NCBI GenBank assembly: GCA_020637195.1
Contig: JACJWK010000011.1
Span: 57,710 to 121,709, forward strand
DNA: 64,000 nucleotides
Source of the DNA: Microthrixaceae bacterium
GTDB taxonomy: Bacteria > Actinomycetota > Acidimicrobiia > Acidimicrobiales > DATDAH01
Reading direction: 5' to 3'
Position 1 is the first letter of the stretch, and the number at the start of each line of letters is the position of its first letter. A program made the translations under genes and the position numbers. Below, in pieces: positions 57,410 to 64,000 of this stretch. Below the pieces are notes generated by a model that worked only from the letters and a program-made list of their open reading frames with translations, made no database searches and was not told the origin of the DNA.

Positions 57410-60062
57410 CCCGGCGCCTCGCGCCCGCCGGTTCGTTGGCGGCCACGAGGGCCATCATCTCGCGGGCGACCATGGGGCCGGCGTTCTGGTTCTGGCCGGT
57501 GACGAGGTTGCCGTCGACCACCCAGTGGTTGGCGAAGGGGTCGCGGAAGGCGTGCTCGGACTCGAAGTCGGCGCCCAGGGCGCGCAGCTCGGTCTCGGGG
57601 TGGTGGGGCGTCGAGTCGATGCCGAGCTCGTGCACCTGCTTGTCGGTGACCGCGGTGACCGTGCGGCCCTCGACGAGGGGTCGACCGTCGACGCCCGTGG
57701 CGTTGCGCAGGCCGAGCGGGCCGTGGCACACGCCGCCGATCACCGCCCCCGCGGCGTTGGCCCGGGTGACCGCGGCGGCCAGGTCGTCGGAGAACCCGAA
57801 GTCGAACGCGGCCCCCCAGCCCCCGGCCAGGTAGACGAGGTCGTACGAGTCGATGTCCACGTCGCCCACCGCCAGCGAGCCCGAGACCTTGGCCTTCAAG
57901 GTGTCGTCGGCCAGGAAGCGGTCGTCGGCCGGGCTGCGCAGCACGGGCTTCAGCGACAGCGGGTCGACCGGGATGGTGCCGCCCTGGGGGCTGGCCAGGT
58001 CGACGTCCATCCCCGCGTCCAGGAATGCGTAGTAGGGCACGGTCATCTCCGACGCGTAGACCCCCGTGGGCTTGCCGACGTCGAGGACCCCGTGGTTGGT
58101 GCACACGATCAGGGCACGACGCCCGGTCAGGTCGCGGTGGGGATCGGGGCCCGCGTCGTCGTCGGGGTGCATGCCGAGCCGCTGGAGGCCCTTGCGCAGC
58201 AGGCGGGCCGGCAGGGGCGGGCGCTTGGCGTCGTGGGCCGCGCTGGTCGCGTAGGGCCAGGGCGTGTTGCGCTCGGGCACCGAGCGGGCGCGCTCCTCGA
58301 CGAGGCGCTCTCGCAGGTGGGCGAGGACGGCGGCCGCGGCCGGGTCCTTGGCCCGGTTCTCGGCCTCGAAGGGGTCGGCCTCGAGGTCGTACAGCTCCCA
58401 CTCGTCGGCCAGCGGCGCCCCGCGGTGGCTGGTCCCGCCCGGCCCCGTGGCGGCGCGGTGGCGGGCGTGGGGCTCGGTCCAGGTGGCGGGGTCGTCGAAG
58501 GTGCGGACGACCTTCCAGAGGTGGTCGGCCCCGCCCGGGGCGACGTCCTCGGGCACGCGGGCGACGAGGCCCTCGAAGTTGGACGCGACGTGGGCGGGCA
58601 GGGCGATGCGCAGCGGCAGCGGCGGGCTGCCGTCGAGGCCGAGGCGGCGCGCCAGGCCGGAGGCGCCGGAGTCGCCCTCCAAGACGTTGTCCCGCGTGAG
58701 CAGGTAGGCGGCCCGGTCGGCGAAGGCCTCGGCGGCGTCGGCCTCGCCGTCCACCAGCGGCAGCAGGTCACGACCGGGCAGCGGATGGAGCTCGCTGAAG
58801 TGCGGGCGCAGCTGCTCGGCCACCTCGGCCTCGTCGATGCCGGCCGTGGCGAGCAGCGTCGGCACCAGGTCGACGTGCGAGGTGGGCACGTCGTCGACGA
58901 CGCGGGCGGTGGTGGATCGCTCGCCGACCCGGACGACGGTGAAGGGCACACGGGTGGACTCGTCGTAGAGCTGGAACCACTTCTGGTGCAGACCGCCGTG
59001 GGCGCCGAGCAGGTCGCCGTGGTCGGCGCTGCGCACGAGCACGGCGTCGGCCGAGCCTCCCTCGGTGACGGCCCGCCGGACGCGGTCGAGGGGCCCGTCG
59101 ACCTCGGCGTGCAGCCGGTAGTAGAGGTCGCGGTAGGCCTGCTCGCCCCGCTCGTAGATCCGCTGGACCGCGGGGGCCGGACCGTACCCCGAGTAGTACG
59201 CCGACCGGTAGGCGATCTGCGCCGCGGGCTTGGTGCGCAGGTCCTCGTGGCGGGTCGGGGGCGCCGGCACGGGCGGCGGATCGAGGGGCGAGGGTGCGAT
59301 CGGGTTGCGACGCCGCCAGGCCGGGAACAGCACGATGTCGTGGGGGTTGACGAAGCTCGCCACCAACAGGAAGGGTCGGAGCGCCTCGGCGTCGCCGGCC
59401 CGGCGCCGGGCGTAGCGGTCCTCGAGCCAGGCCACCACCCGGTCGGCGATGAGCGGGTCGCGCCGCAGGCCGCTGTCGGCCAGGGCCGCGCCGTGGGGCT
59501 CGGGTCCGACCCAGCCGGAGAAGCCGAAGGGGTCGAGGGGGTCGGCCTCGCGATAGGCGCGCACCCCGTCGGCCAGGACGGCACCGTCCTCGTCGTTCGT
59601 GGCGACGCGCTCGCCGGTGGACGCGTCGAACAGGTCGGCGTGGCTGATGTGCCACTTGCCGTCGTAGTGGGTGTCGTAGCCGGCGGCGCGGAACCAGTGG
59701 CCGAGGGTGGGCACCTCGCCCGGGCGCAGCCACCGCATGCGGGAGTCGTCCGCCTGCTTGCCCAGCCCGTCGGTCTGGGTGACCCCGTGGACGTCGGGGT
59801 ACTGGCCCGTGAACAGCGTGGGTCGGCTGGGCACGCAGGCCAGCGAGCCCGTGTAGTGACGGCGGAAGCTCACCCCGTGCTCGTCGAACCAGCGCCGGCC
59901 GGACAGCGTCCGGTCCCGCCACTCGGCCACGTCGGGCGACTCGTAGGGCGGCACCGCCCGCTCCTCGTCGGTGAGGATGACGACCACGTCGGGCCGGCCG
60001 TCCGCGGCGCCGACCGGCGGCGCGTCGGCCCCACTCGTGCTCGGGGTTGCAGGGTCGCTCAT
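57390..60062 (-). CDS. Sulfatase fused to a C-terminal DJ-1/PfpI domain
   Basis: An 890-residue fusion. Residues about 25-600 form a sulfatase domain: VVVILTDEERAVPPYESPD, formylglycine site LACVPSRPTLFTGQYPDVHG (C76-V-P-S-R), AGYDTHYDGKWHISHADLF, VLVRSADHGDLLGAHGGLHQ and VPFTVVRVGERS. A linker (PPLPARLLRKGLQRLGMHPD) leads to a DJ-1/PfpI domain of about 220 residues: RRALIVCTNHGVLDVGKPTG, YDLVYLAGGWGAAFDFGFSD and AVIGGVCHGPLGLRNATGVD with its nucleophilic Cys near 780. This resembles glyoxalase III/Hsp31-type members. ATG 60062 overlaps the SRPBCC stop (ATGA). The combination has no function I can name. Confidence 0.9.
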   Translation of the reverse strand: MSDPATPSTSGADAPPVGAADGRPDVVVILTDEERAVPPYESPDVAEWRDRTLSGRRWFDEHGVSFRRHYTGSLACVPSRPTLFTGQYPDVHGVTQTDGLGKQADDSRMRWLRPGEVPTLGHWFRAAGYDTHYDGKWHISHADLFDASTGERVATNDEDGAVLADGVRAYREADPLDPFGFSGWVGPEPHGAALADSGLRRDPLIADRVVAWLEDRYARRRAGDAEALRPFLLVASFVNPHDIVLFPAWRRRNPIAPSPLDPPPVPAPPTRHEDLRTKPAAQIAYRSAYYSGYGPAPAVQRIYERGEQAYRDLYYRLHAEVDGPLDRVRRAVTEGGSADAVLVRSADHGDLLGAHGGLHQKWFQLYDESTRVPFTVVRVGERSTTARVVDDVPTSHVDLVPTLLATAGIDEAEVAEQLRPHFSELHPLPGRDLLPLVDGEADAAEAFADRAAYLLTRDNVLEGDSGASGLARRLGLDGSPPLPLRIALPAHVASNFEGLVARVPEDVAPGGADHLWKVVRTFDDPATWTEPHARHRAATGPGGTSHRGAPLADEWELYDLEADPFEAENRAKDPAAAAVLAHLRERLVEERARSVPERNTPWPYATSAAHDAKRPPLPARLLRKGLQRLGMHPDDDAGPDPHRDLTGRRALIVCTNHGVLDVGKPTGVYASEMTVPYYAFLDAGMDVDLASPQGGTIPVDPLSLKPVLRSPADDRFLADDTLKAKVSGSLAVGDVDIDSYDLVYLAGGWGAAFDFGFSDDLAAAVTRANAAGAVIGGVCHGPLGLRNATGVDGRPLVEGRTVTAVTDKQVHELGIDSTPHHPETELRALGADFESEHAFRDPFANHWVVDGNLVTGQNQNAGPMVAREMMALVAANEPAGARRRATPAGG

Positions 60063-60529
60063 GCGCCGGTCCTCCCGGTGGCGGTGTGGTCGTGGGCGGC
60101 GAGGCCGTCCACCAGGTCGTCAGCCGCCTTGCCCAGCACCCGACCGAGGATGCGGACGCCGATCCGACCGCGCGGCCCGCGGGCGGGCTCGACCTCGGTC
60201 GTCAGCGTGGCCACGGTGCGGTCCGGGTCGCCGGGGTCGGCGGCGAGGTCCCACCGGTTCACGACCCGGTCGGCCAGCGGCGGCAGCCCGTCCAGCGTGT
60301 ACGCGAGCCGGTGCGGCGGCTCCCACTCGATCACGGTCTCGATCAGGACCACGCGGCCCGCCTGGACCCGTCGCGCCGCGCCGACCCCGTCGGCGCGCTC
60401 GCTGGTGAGGGTCGAGTGGTCGACGTTGCCCGCCCAGCCGCTGATCTCCCCGAACGCCGCGAGCGTGGCCCAGACCCGGTCGGGCGGCGCGGCGATCGTG
60501 CGGGTGCGTTGGATCGACGTGCCACTCAT
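60059..60529 (-). CDS. SRPBCC (START-like) domain protein
   Basis: A 156-residue polyketide-cyclase/START-like protein: IQRTRTIAAPPDRVWATLAA, GEISGWAGNVDHSTLTSERA, VVLIETVIEWEPPHRLAYTL and RTVATLTTEVEPARGPRGRI show the helix-grip fold. These proteins bind a hydrophobic ligand. It precedes and is coupled to the sulfatase-DJ-1 gene. ATG fixed by TAAGCT 7 nt upstream. Confidence 0.85.
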   Translation of the reverse strand: MSGTSIQRTRTIAAPPDRVWATLAAFGEISGWAGNVDHSTLTSERADGVGAARRVQAGRVVLIETVIEWEPPHRLAYTLDGLPPLADRVVNRWDLAADPGDPDRTVATLTTEVEPARGPRGRIGVRILGRVLGKAADDLVDGLAAHDHTATGRTGA

Positions 60530-60536
60530 GTGGCAC

Positions 60537-60542
60537 AGCTTA
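60537..60542 (-). promoter_or_regulatory. Leaderless-type -10 (TAAGCT)
   Basis: TAAGCT on the minus strand ends 7 nt before ATG 60529. Confidence 0.5.
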
Positions 60543-60574
60543 TGTCAGAAGTCGCGGATCTGCTCCGGGTCGAC

Positions 60575-60994
60575 TCAGCGCGGGGAGGTCAGCCGCCGCC
60601 CCGTGATGTTCGTGGCCGTGATGGTCAGCCAGTGGTCCTTGCCGCCACCCGCCCACGGCCGCAGCGGCAGGTGCTTGAGCCGGGCCCGATGGCTGTCGCT
60701 CACCACCTCCTCGGCCCGTCCGGCCACGACCACGCTCCAGCCCTCGTGACGCTCGACGTCGAGCTCGTCCACCTCGAACGACACCGCCATCTCCCGCACC
60801 GCGGCGTCGAACTTGGTGCCCGGGTCGGTCCGGAAGACCACGGCCTCGCCGTCCATGGCGAAGTTCACCGGGAAGATCAGGGGCCGGCCGTGCGACACGA
60901 CCGCGAGCCGCCCCACCTGCTGGTCCCGCAGCAGTTCGAGGCACTCGTCCCGGGTGAGGCGCTCGATGCCGGTCCGATCGTCGATGAGCTGCAT
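60575..60994 (-). CDS. Pyridoxamine 5'-phosphate oxidase-like split-barrel protein
   Basis: A 139-residue flavin split-barrel protein: LTRDECLELLRDQQVGRLAV, GRPLIFPVNFAMDGEAVVFR and GWSVVVAGRAEEV are typical of the PPOX group with a heme- or flavin-binding barrel. The HxGxPxxxPxxF-like segment is SHGRPLIFPVNF. It may bind FMN, F420 or heme; the sequence does not decide. The gap to the SRPBCC gene is 45 bp and holds that gene's promoter, so they are separately transcribed. Confidence 0.85.
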   Translation of the reverse strand: MQLIDDRTGIERLTRDECLELLRDQQVGRLAVVSHGRPLIFPVNFAMDGEAVVFRTDPGTKFDAAVREMAVSFEVDELDVERHEGWSVVVAGRAEEVVSDSHRARLKHLPLRPWAGGGKDHWLTITATNITGRRLTSPR

Positions 60995-61064
60995 CCTGCG
61001 ATGGTGACCCCGCCCGCCCGGCGGGGCCAGGGCCGTTGGTCACCACGGACCGCGACGACGGCCG

Positions 61065-63341
61065 TCAGGGCAGCGCCAGGTCGCCGTCGATCGTGGTGGT
61101 GGCGCCGCCCGCGACGACGACCGGGGTGGCCGCCGCGAAGTCGGTGACGTCGTTCCAGTACTCCTGCACGCGGCCCCCGGCCGGGTCGGCGAAGGTGACC
61201 CGGTACGTGCCCGCGGACAGGCCGGCGATCGTGTAACCGCCGCCCGGCCCCGTGACCGCGCCGCCGGCGATGCCGGAGGGCCCGATGGCGAGAGCCCACA
61301 CACCCGCCAGCGGGACGCCGGAGGGATCGTCGGTCACCGTGCCCGCCACCGTCCCCGCGCTCGGGTCGAGGCCGGCGTCGACCACCGCGGGGACCGCGAC
61401 CGGATCGGAGGTGGCGAGCCCGGTGTAGGGCTGGTTGTCGTGCCACTCGGTGTGGTGGGAGCCCGACCCGTCGATGAACGAGATCCGGTACGAGCCCTCC
61501 GGCACCGAGAGCGAGTAGGCCCCGGACGCGTCGGTGGTCGTCCCCCGCACGAAGCCGAAGTCCGACGCCCGGATGGCCGCCACGGCCACCCCCTCGAGCG
61601 GCGCGTCGGTGCCGGTCTCGGTGACCACGCCGCTGAGCGTCGACCCGCCCGGCGCCGGGGGTTGGGCAGGCGGCGTCCCGTCGGCCGTGGTGGTCGCTCC
61701 GCCGGTCACCACGGCCGGGACCGCCCCTGCCGGGCCGGGTGCGTCGCCGAGGTACTCGGGGGCGTGGGCGCCGGTGGGGTCGACGTACGCGACGAAGTGG
61801 TTCCCCGCGGGCACGTCGTCGACCGAGAACGCGCCGCTGCCGTCCGCGACGGCGAGCGCCTCGGGGGCGAAGTCGGCGCCGCGCGAGACGAGGGCCCAGG
61901 CGCCGGGCACCGGCGCGCCGGACCCGTCCTCGGTCACCGTGCCGGCGATCGCTCCACGGGTCGGGGCGAGCGACGGGTCGACGGGGGCCAGGGCCCCGGG
62001 CGGGACCGTGACCGGCGTCGGCGCGCCCGCGAAGCCCGCGGCGTGGCGGCCGGTGGGGTCGATGGCGTAGGCGAAGTAGGTGCCCGCCGCGACCTCCGTC
62101 GTGAAGTCGCCGGCGCCGTCGGCGACCGCGCTCGCCGCGATGGCGAAGTCGGAGGTGCGCAGCAACGCCACCCAGGCGCCCCCGATCCCGTCCTGGCTGA
62201 CGGCGTCGACCACCCGGCCCGCCACGCTGGACGGGCCCGCCGGCGCGACCGCCACCTGCACCGTGTTCGAGGTGGCGACCGGGGTCTGGTCCGAGTCGGC
62301 GGTCGCCGAGTGCGACAGCGACGGGATGTCCCCGGCCGACGTGGTGACCGTGCAGTCGCGGGTGGTCTGGGCCCCGACGCCGAGGGTGCCGACCGTGCCG
62401 GCGCAGCCGGCGGGCGCCGGCCCGCCGACGGTGACGCCGGTGAGCGCCACGTTGCCGGTGTTGGCGACGGTGACGTGCAGGTGCACGTCCTCGCCGGCGA
62501 CGACGTCGGTCTCGTCGGCCGAGGCGGTGACCGACAGGCCCGGCGAGGCGACGGTGGTCGTGGCCACCGCCTGGTTCGGGTTCGCCGCCACGCACGGCAT
62601 GGCGAGGTCGTTCCAGTCGATCGAGCCGATCAGGAAGCCGAAGTTGCGGTTCCACTTGACCACGAGGTTGGTGAGCGACGGTGGCCGCCAGGTGATGGTG
62701 GATCCCGGCGCGGCGGTGACGGTGGGGGTGACCACGATCGACGGCATCACCACGGGCACCCACGACCCGTTGAGGAGCCGGACCTCGGCCACCGGCGACG
62801 CGACCTCGGTGTCGATGCGGATGTAGCTGTTGGGGTGGGCGTCGGTGCGCTGGCTCTTCACGGTGACCTTGAGGTTGCCGCCCACCCGGGTGACGGTCAC
62901 GTACTCGGTGGCCGGCGACTCGACCGGGTTGACCGTGGTGACGTCGAACCCGGCGGGGATCGGGAGGGTGATCTCCACCGACTTGATGTAGAAGGTGCCG
63001 TAGGTGACCCCGAAGTCGTTCGGCGGGAAGCCGCCGGCGAGGTCGGGGAACGGCAGCTTCAGCGTGACGGGGGACGCCTGGCCGGGGATGGCCGGGTCCG
63101 TGTCCACCACCTGCATCAGCGAGCTGGAGCTCAGGGGGTCGGGGATCTCGTTGTTGAGGTTGACGAAGAGGCCGGCGCTGATGCCGGAGTTGGGGCGGTC
63201 GCAGGAGACCGCGACCGTGGCCTGACCGTCGGCCTGGGCCGGCGTGCTGCCCGCCGCCGTGACCACCACCGCGGCCACGAGCGACGCCGCGACCGCGATC
63301 GCCGTCCGCCGGAGGATCCGCCGCGTCGTCTGACCGTGCAC
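61065..63341 (-). CDS. Secreted repeat protein with DUF11-like and carboxypeptidase-regulatory-like domains
   Basis: A 758-residue exported protein. The signal peptide is RTAIAVAASLVAAVVVTAAG ending STPAQA-D. Residues 40-260 are a beta-rich domain I do not recognise (VSCDRPNSGISAGLFVNLNN; FGVTYGTFYIKSVEITLPIP). Next is a DUF11-type Ig domain (VVAGEDVHLHVTVANTGNVA). Four carboxypeptidase-regulatory-like repeats of about 95 residues follow, each with GxVxGxVTxxxSGxPLxGxW, YxxxVPAGxYxVxFxDPxGxH and EYxGD-type ends. There is no sortase motif or membrane anchor at the C-terminus (DGDLALP). The GTG has GAGGGGG 8 nt upstream. Likely a surface or matrix protein. Confidence 0.82.
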   Translation of the reverse strand: MHGQTTRRILRRTAIAVAASLVAAVVVTAAGSTPAQADGQATVAVSCDRPNSGISAGLFVNLNNEIPDPLSSSSLMQVVDTDPAIPGQASPVTLKLPFPDLAGGFPPNDFGVTYGTFYIKSVEITLPIPAGFDVTTVNPVESPATEYVTVTRVGGNLKVTVKSQRTDAHPNSYIRIDTEVASPVAEVRLLNGSWVPVVMPSIVVTPTVTAAPGSTITWRPPSLTNLVVKWNRNFGFLIGSIDWNDLAMPCVAANPNQAVATTTVASPGLSVTASADETDVVAGEDVHLHVTVANTGNVALTGVTVGGPAPAGCAGTVGTLGVGAQTTRDCTVTTSAGDIPSLSHSATADSDQTPVATSNTVQVAVAPAGPSSVAGRVVDAVSQDGIGGAWVALLRTSDFAIAASAVADGAGDFTTEVAAGTYFAYAIDPTGRHAAGFAGAPTPVTVPPGALAPVDPSLAPTRGAIAGTVTEDGSGAPVPGAWALVSRGADFAPEALAVADGSGAFSVDDVPAGNHFVAYVDPTGAHAPEYLGDAPGPAGAVPAVVTGGATTTADGTPPAQPPAPGGSTLSGVVTETGTDAPLEGVAVAAIRASDFGFVRGTTTDASGAYSLSVPEGSYRISFIDGSGSHHTEWHDNQPYTGLATSDPVAVPAVVDAGLDPSAGTVAGTVTDDPSGVPLAGVWALAIGPSGIAGGAVTGPGGGYTIAGLSAGTYRVTFADPAGGRVQEYWNDVTDFAAATPVVVAGGATTTIDGDLALP

Positions 63342-63462
63342 CGTCGTGCCCCCTCGTCCGCCGGCTCCCGCAGCCCGCCGGCGCCGACCCTAGCGGCCCG
63401 GACCGCGCCGGGACCGGCCGGGTCGCGTCGACCCCGCCGGGACGTCGTCGCGGCCGTCGCCG

Positions 63463-63468
63463 TACACT
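63463..63468 (+). promoter_or_regulatory. Putative -10 (TACACT) for the aldehyde dehydrogenase gene
   Basis: TACACT would give a transcription start near 63475 and a leader of about 46 nt containing GAGGAGG. No clear -35. Confidence 0.35.
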
Positions 63469-63520
63469 CCGCGAGGCGGCCCGCGTGACGGCCACGCCGT
63501 CGGCCGCGAGGAGGCGCACC

Positions 63521-64000
63521 ATGTCCGAACTGGTCACCGAGGCCCGAGCCACGCTCGTCGAGCGCCTGGCCAAGCGGGTCACGCTCGCCGGCGACGCCCG
63601 CGACGACATCGAGGTGCTGGCCCCGTTCACCGGCGAGGTGCTGGGCCGCACGCCCGCGGGCACCGAGGACGACGTCGACGAGGCCGTGCGCCGCGCCCGC
63701 GCCGCGCAGCCCGCGTGGGCCGCCCGCCCGTGGCGCGAGCGGGCCCAGGTGCTGCTGCGGTTCCACGACCTCGTCCTGGACCGCCAGGACGAGATCCTCG
63801 ACCTCATCCAGCTCGAGTCCGGCAAGGCCCGCCGCCACGCCTTCGAGGAGGTCCTCGACGCCGCCCTGACCTCGCGCTACTACGCGGTCCACGGCCGGTC
63901 CCACGTCGCCCCGCGCCGACGGCGCGGGGCCCTGCCCGTGCTCACCCGCACCACCGAGCTCCACCACCCGAAGGGCGTCATCGGCTTCATCACACCGTGG
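63521..64000 (+). CDS. Aldehyde (possibly succinate-semialdehyde) dehydrogenase, N-terminal part
   Basis: The first 160 residues of an aldehyde dehydrogenase that runs off the right edge. Visible: IEVLAPFTGEVLGRTPAGTE, DDVDEAVRRARAAQPAWAAR, LILxLIQLESGKARRHAFEE in the form DLIQLESGKARRHAFEEVLD, and at the end LHHPKGVIGFITPW, just before the cofactor-binding Asn. The ESGK...AFEEV and HPKGVIGFITPWN wording matches succinate-semialdehyde dehydrogenases (GabD2-like). The catalytic Cys and Glu lie outside the window. ATG 63521 has GAGGAGG 8 nt upstream. Confidence 0.9.
   Translation, partial: MSELVTEARATLVERLAKRVTLAGDARDDIEVLAPFTGEVLGRTPAGTEDDVDEAVRRARAAQPAWAARPWRERAQVLLRFHDLVLDRQDEILDLIQLESGKARRHAFEEVLDAALTSRYYAVHGRSHVAPRRRRGALPVLTRTTELHHPKGVIGFITPW

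Noticed and set aside
57276..60749. 1157-codon open frame on the plus strand
   Set aside because: Antisense to the sulfatase-DJ-1 gene; no motifs.

Overview
The window is about 75% G+C, densely coded, and reads as chromosomal DNA of an actinobacterium, most like the Acidimicrobiia (Iamia/Ilumatobacter type). This lineage call is an inference. It rests on the base composition, the F420- and deazaflavin-dependent oxidoreductases, a mycothiol-type (MDMPI) enzyme, FadD/crotonase/P450/steroid-like genes, and TAnnnT -10 boxes directly in front of start codons. I see no rRNA, insertion sequence, integrase or CRISPR array, and there is one tRNA.

Layout. 1-6.1 kb: acyl-CoA and aldehyde metabolism (SDR fragment, crotonase, Ddn-like protein, aldehyde dehydrogenase, acyl-CoA synthetase, old-yellow-enzyme homologue). 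6.3-9.4 kb: secreted M15 peptidase with FG-GAP repeats, a DJ-1/PfpI protein, a small membrane protein. 9.4-13.6 kb: histidine block on the minus strand (hisE, tRNA-His, hisS, hisZ, hisG). The tRNA-His lacks G-1 and carries U72/A73, the identity set known from a subgroup of Alphaproteobacteria. 13.6-16.5 kb: DUF1269, DUF445 and PhyH-type dioxygenase. 16.5-20.8 kb: a TIR domain fused to a long right-handed beta-helix, followed by a membrane-anchored class-3 lipase (frameshifted), a possible defence or signalling pair. 20.8-26.8 kb: P450, esterase lipoprotein, sterol-desaturase/TetR operon with a palindromic operator, GH1 glycosidase. 26.8-32.1 kb: an ECF sigma factor, its ZAS-type anti-sigma and a divergent membrane beta-propeller with two matching ECF promoters, then an M15 peptidase. 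This stretch is full of 1-2 nt indels. 32.1-37.9 kb: P-type ATPase, beta-phosphoglucomutase and GH65 phosphorylase, translationally coupled. 38.0-41.1 kb: two tandem radical-SAM paralogues with the SPASM-like cysteine domain in front of the core. 41.2-42.1 kb: Lys/Ala-rich histone-like protein.

42.1-46.8 kb is a sulfide/persulfide module. A CstR-like repressor sits between a persulfide dioxygenase-rhodanese plus TauE exporter (minus strand) and SQR-TusE-DsrE (plus strand), with two matching operators. 47.0-52.9 kb: lipoprotein hydrolase, luciferase-like oxidoreductase, alpha/beta hydrolase, degenerate PrimPol-HIRAN protein, class-III aminotransferase. 53.0-61.0 kb: sulfatase, DsbA-like protein, MDMPI-family protein and TetR, facing a sulfatase-DJ-1 fusion with SRPBCC and PPOX proteins. 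61.1-64.0 kb: a secreted repeat protein and the start of a second aldehyde dehydrogenase.

Two features recur across the window. At least thirteen genes have a TAnnnT box ending 6-8 nt before the start codon, which suggests leaderless transcription. Five genes are broken only by 1-2 nt indels, several of them in short G/C runs or a TC repeat, without in-frame nonsense changes. I read these mainly as sequence errors, and the affected genes are probably intact in the organism. No stretch above 300 bases lacks a gene.
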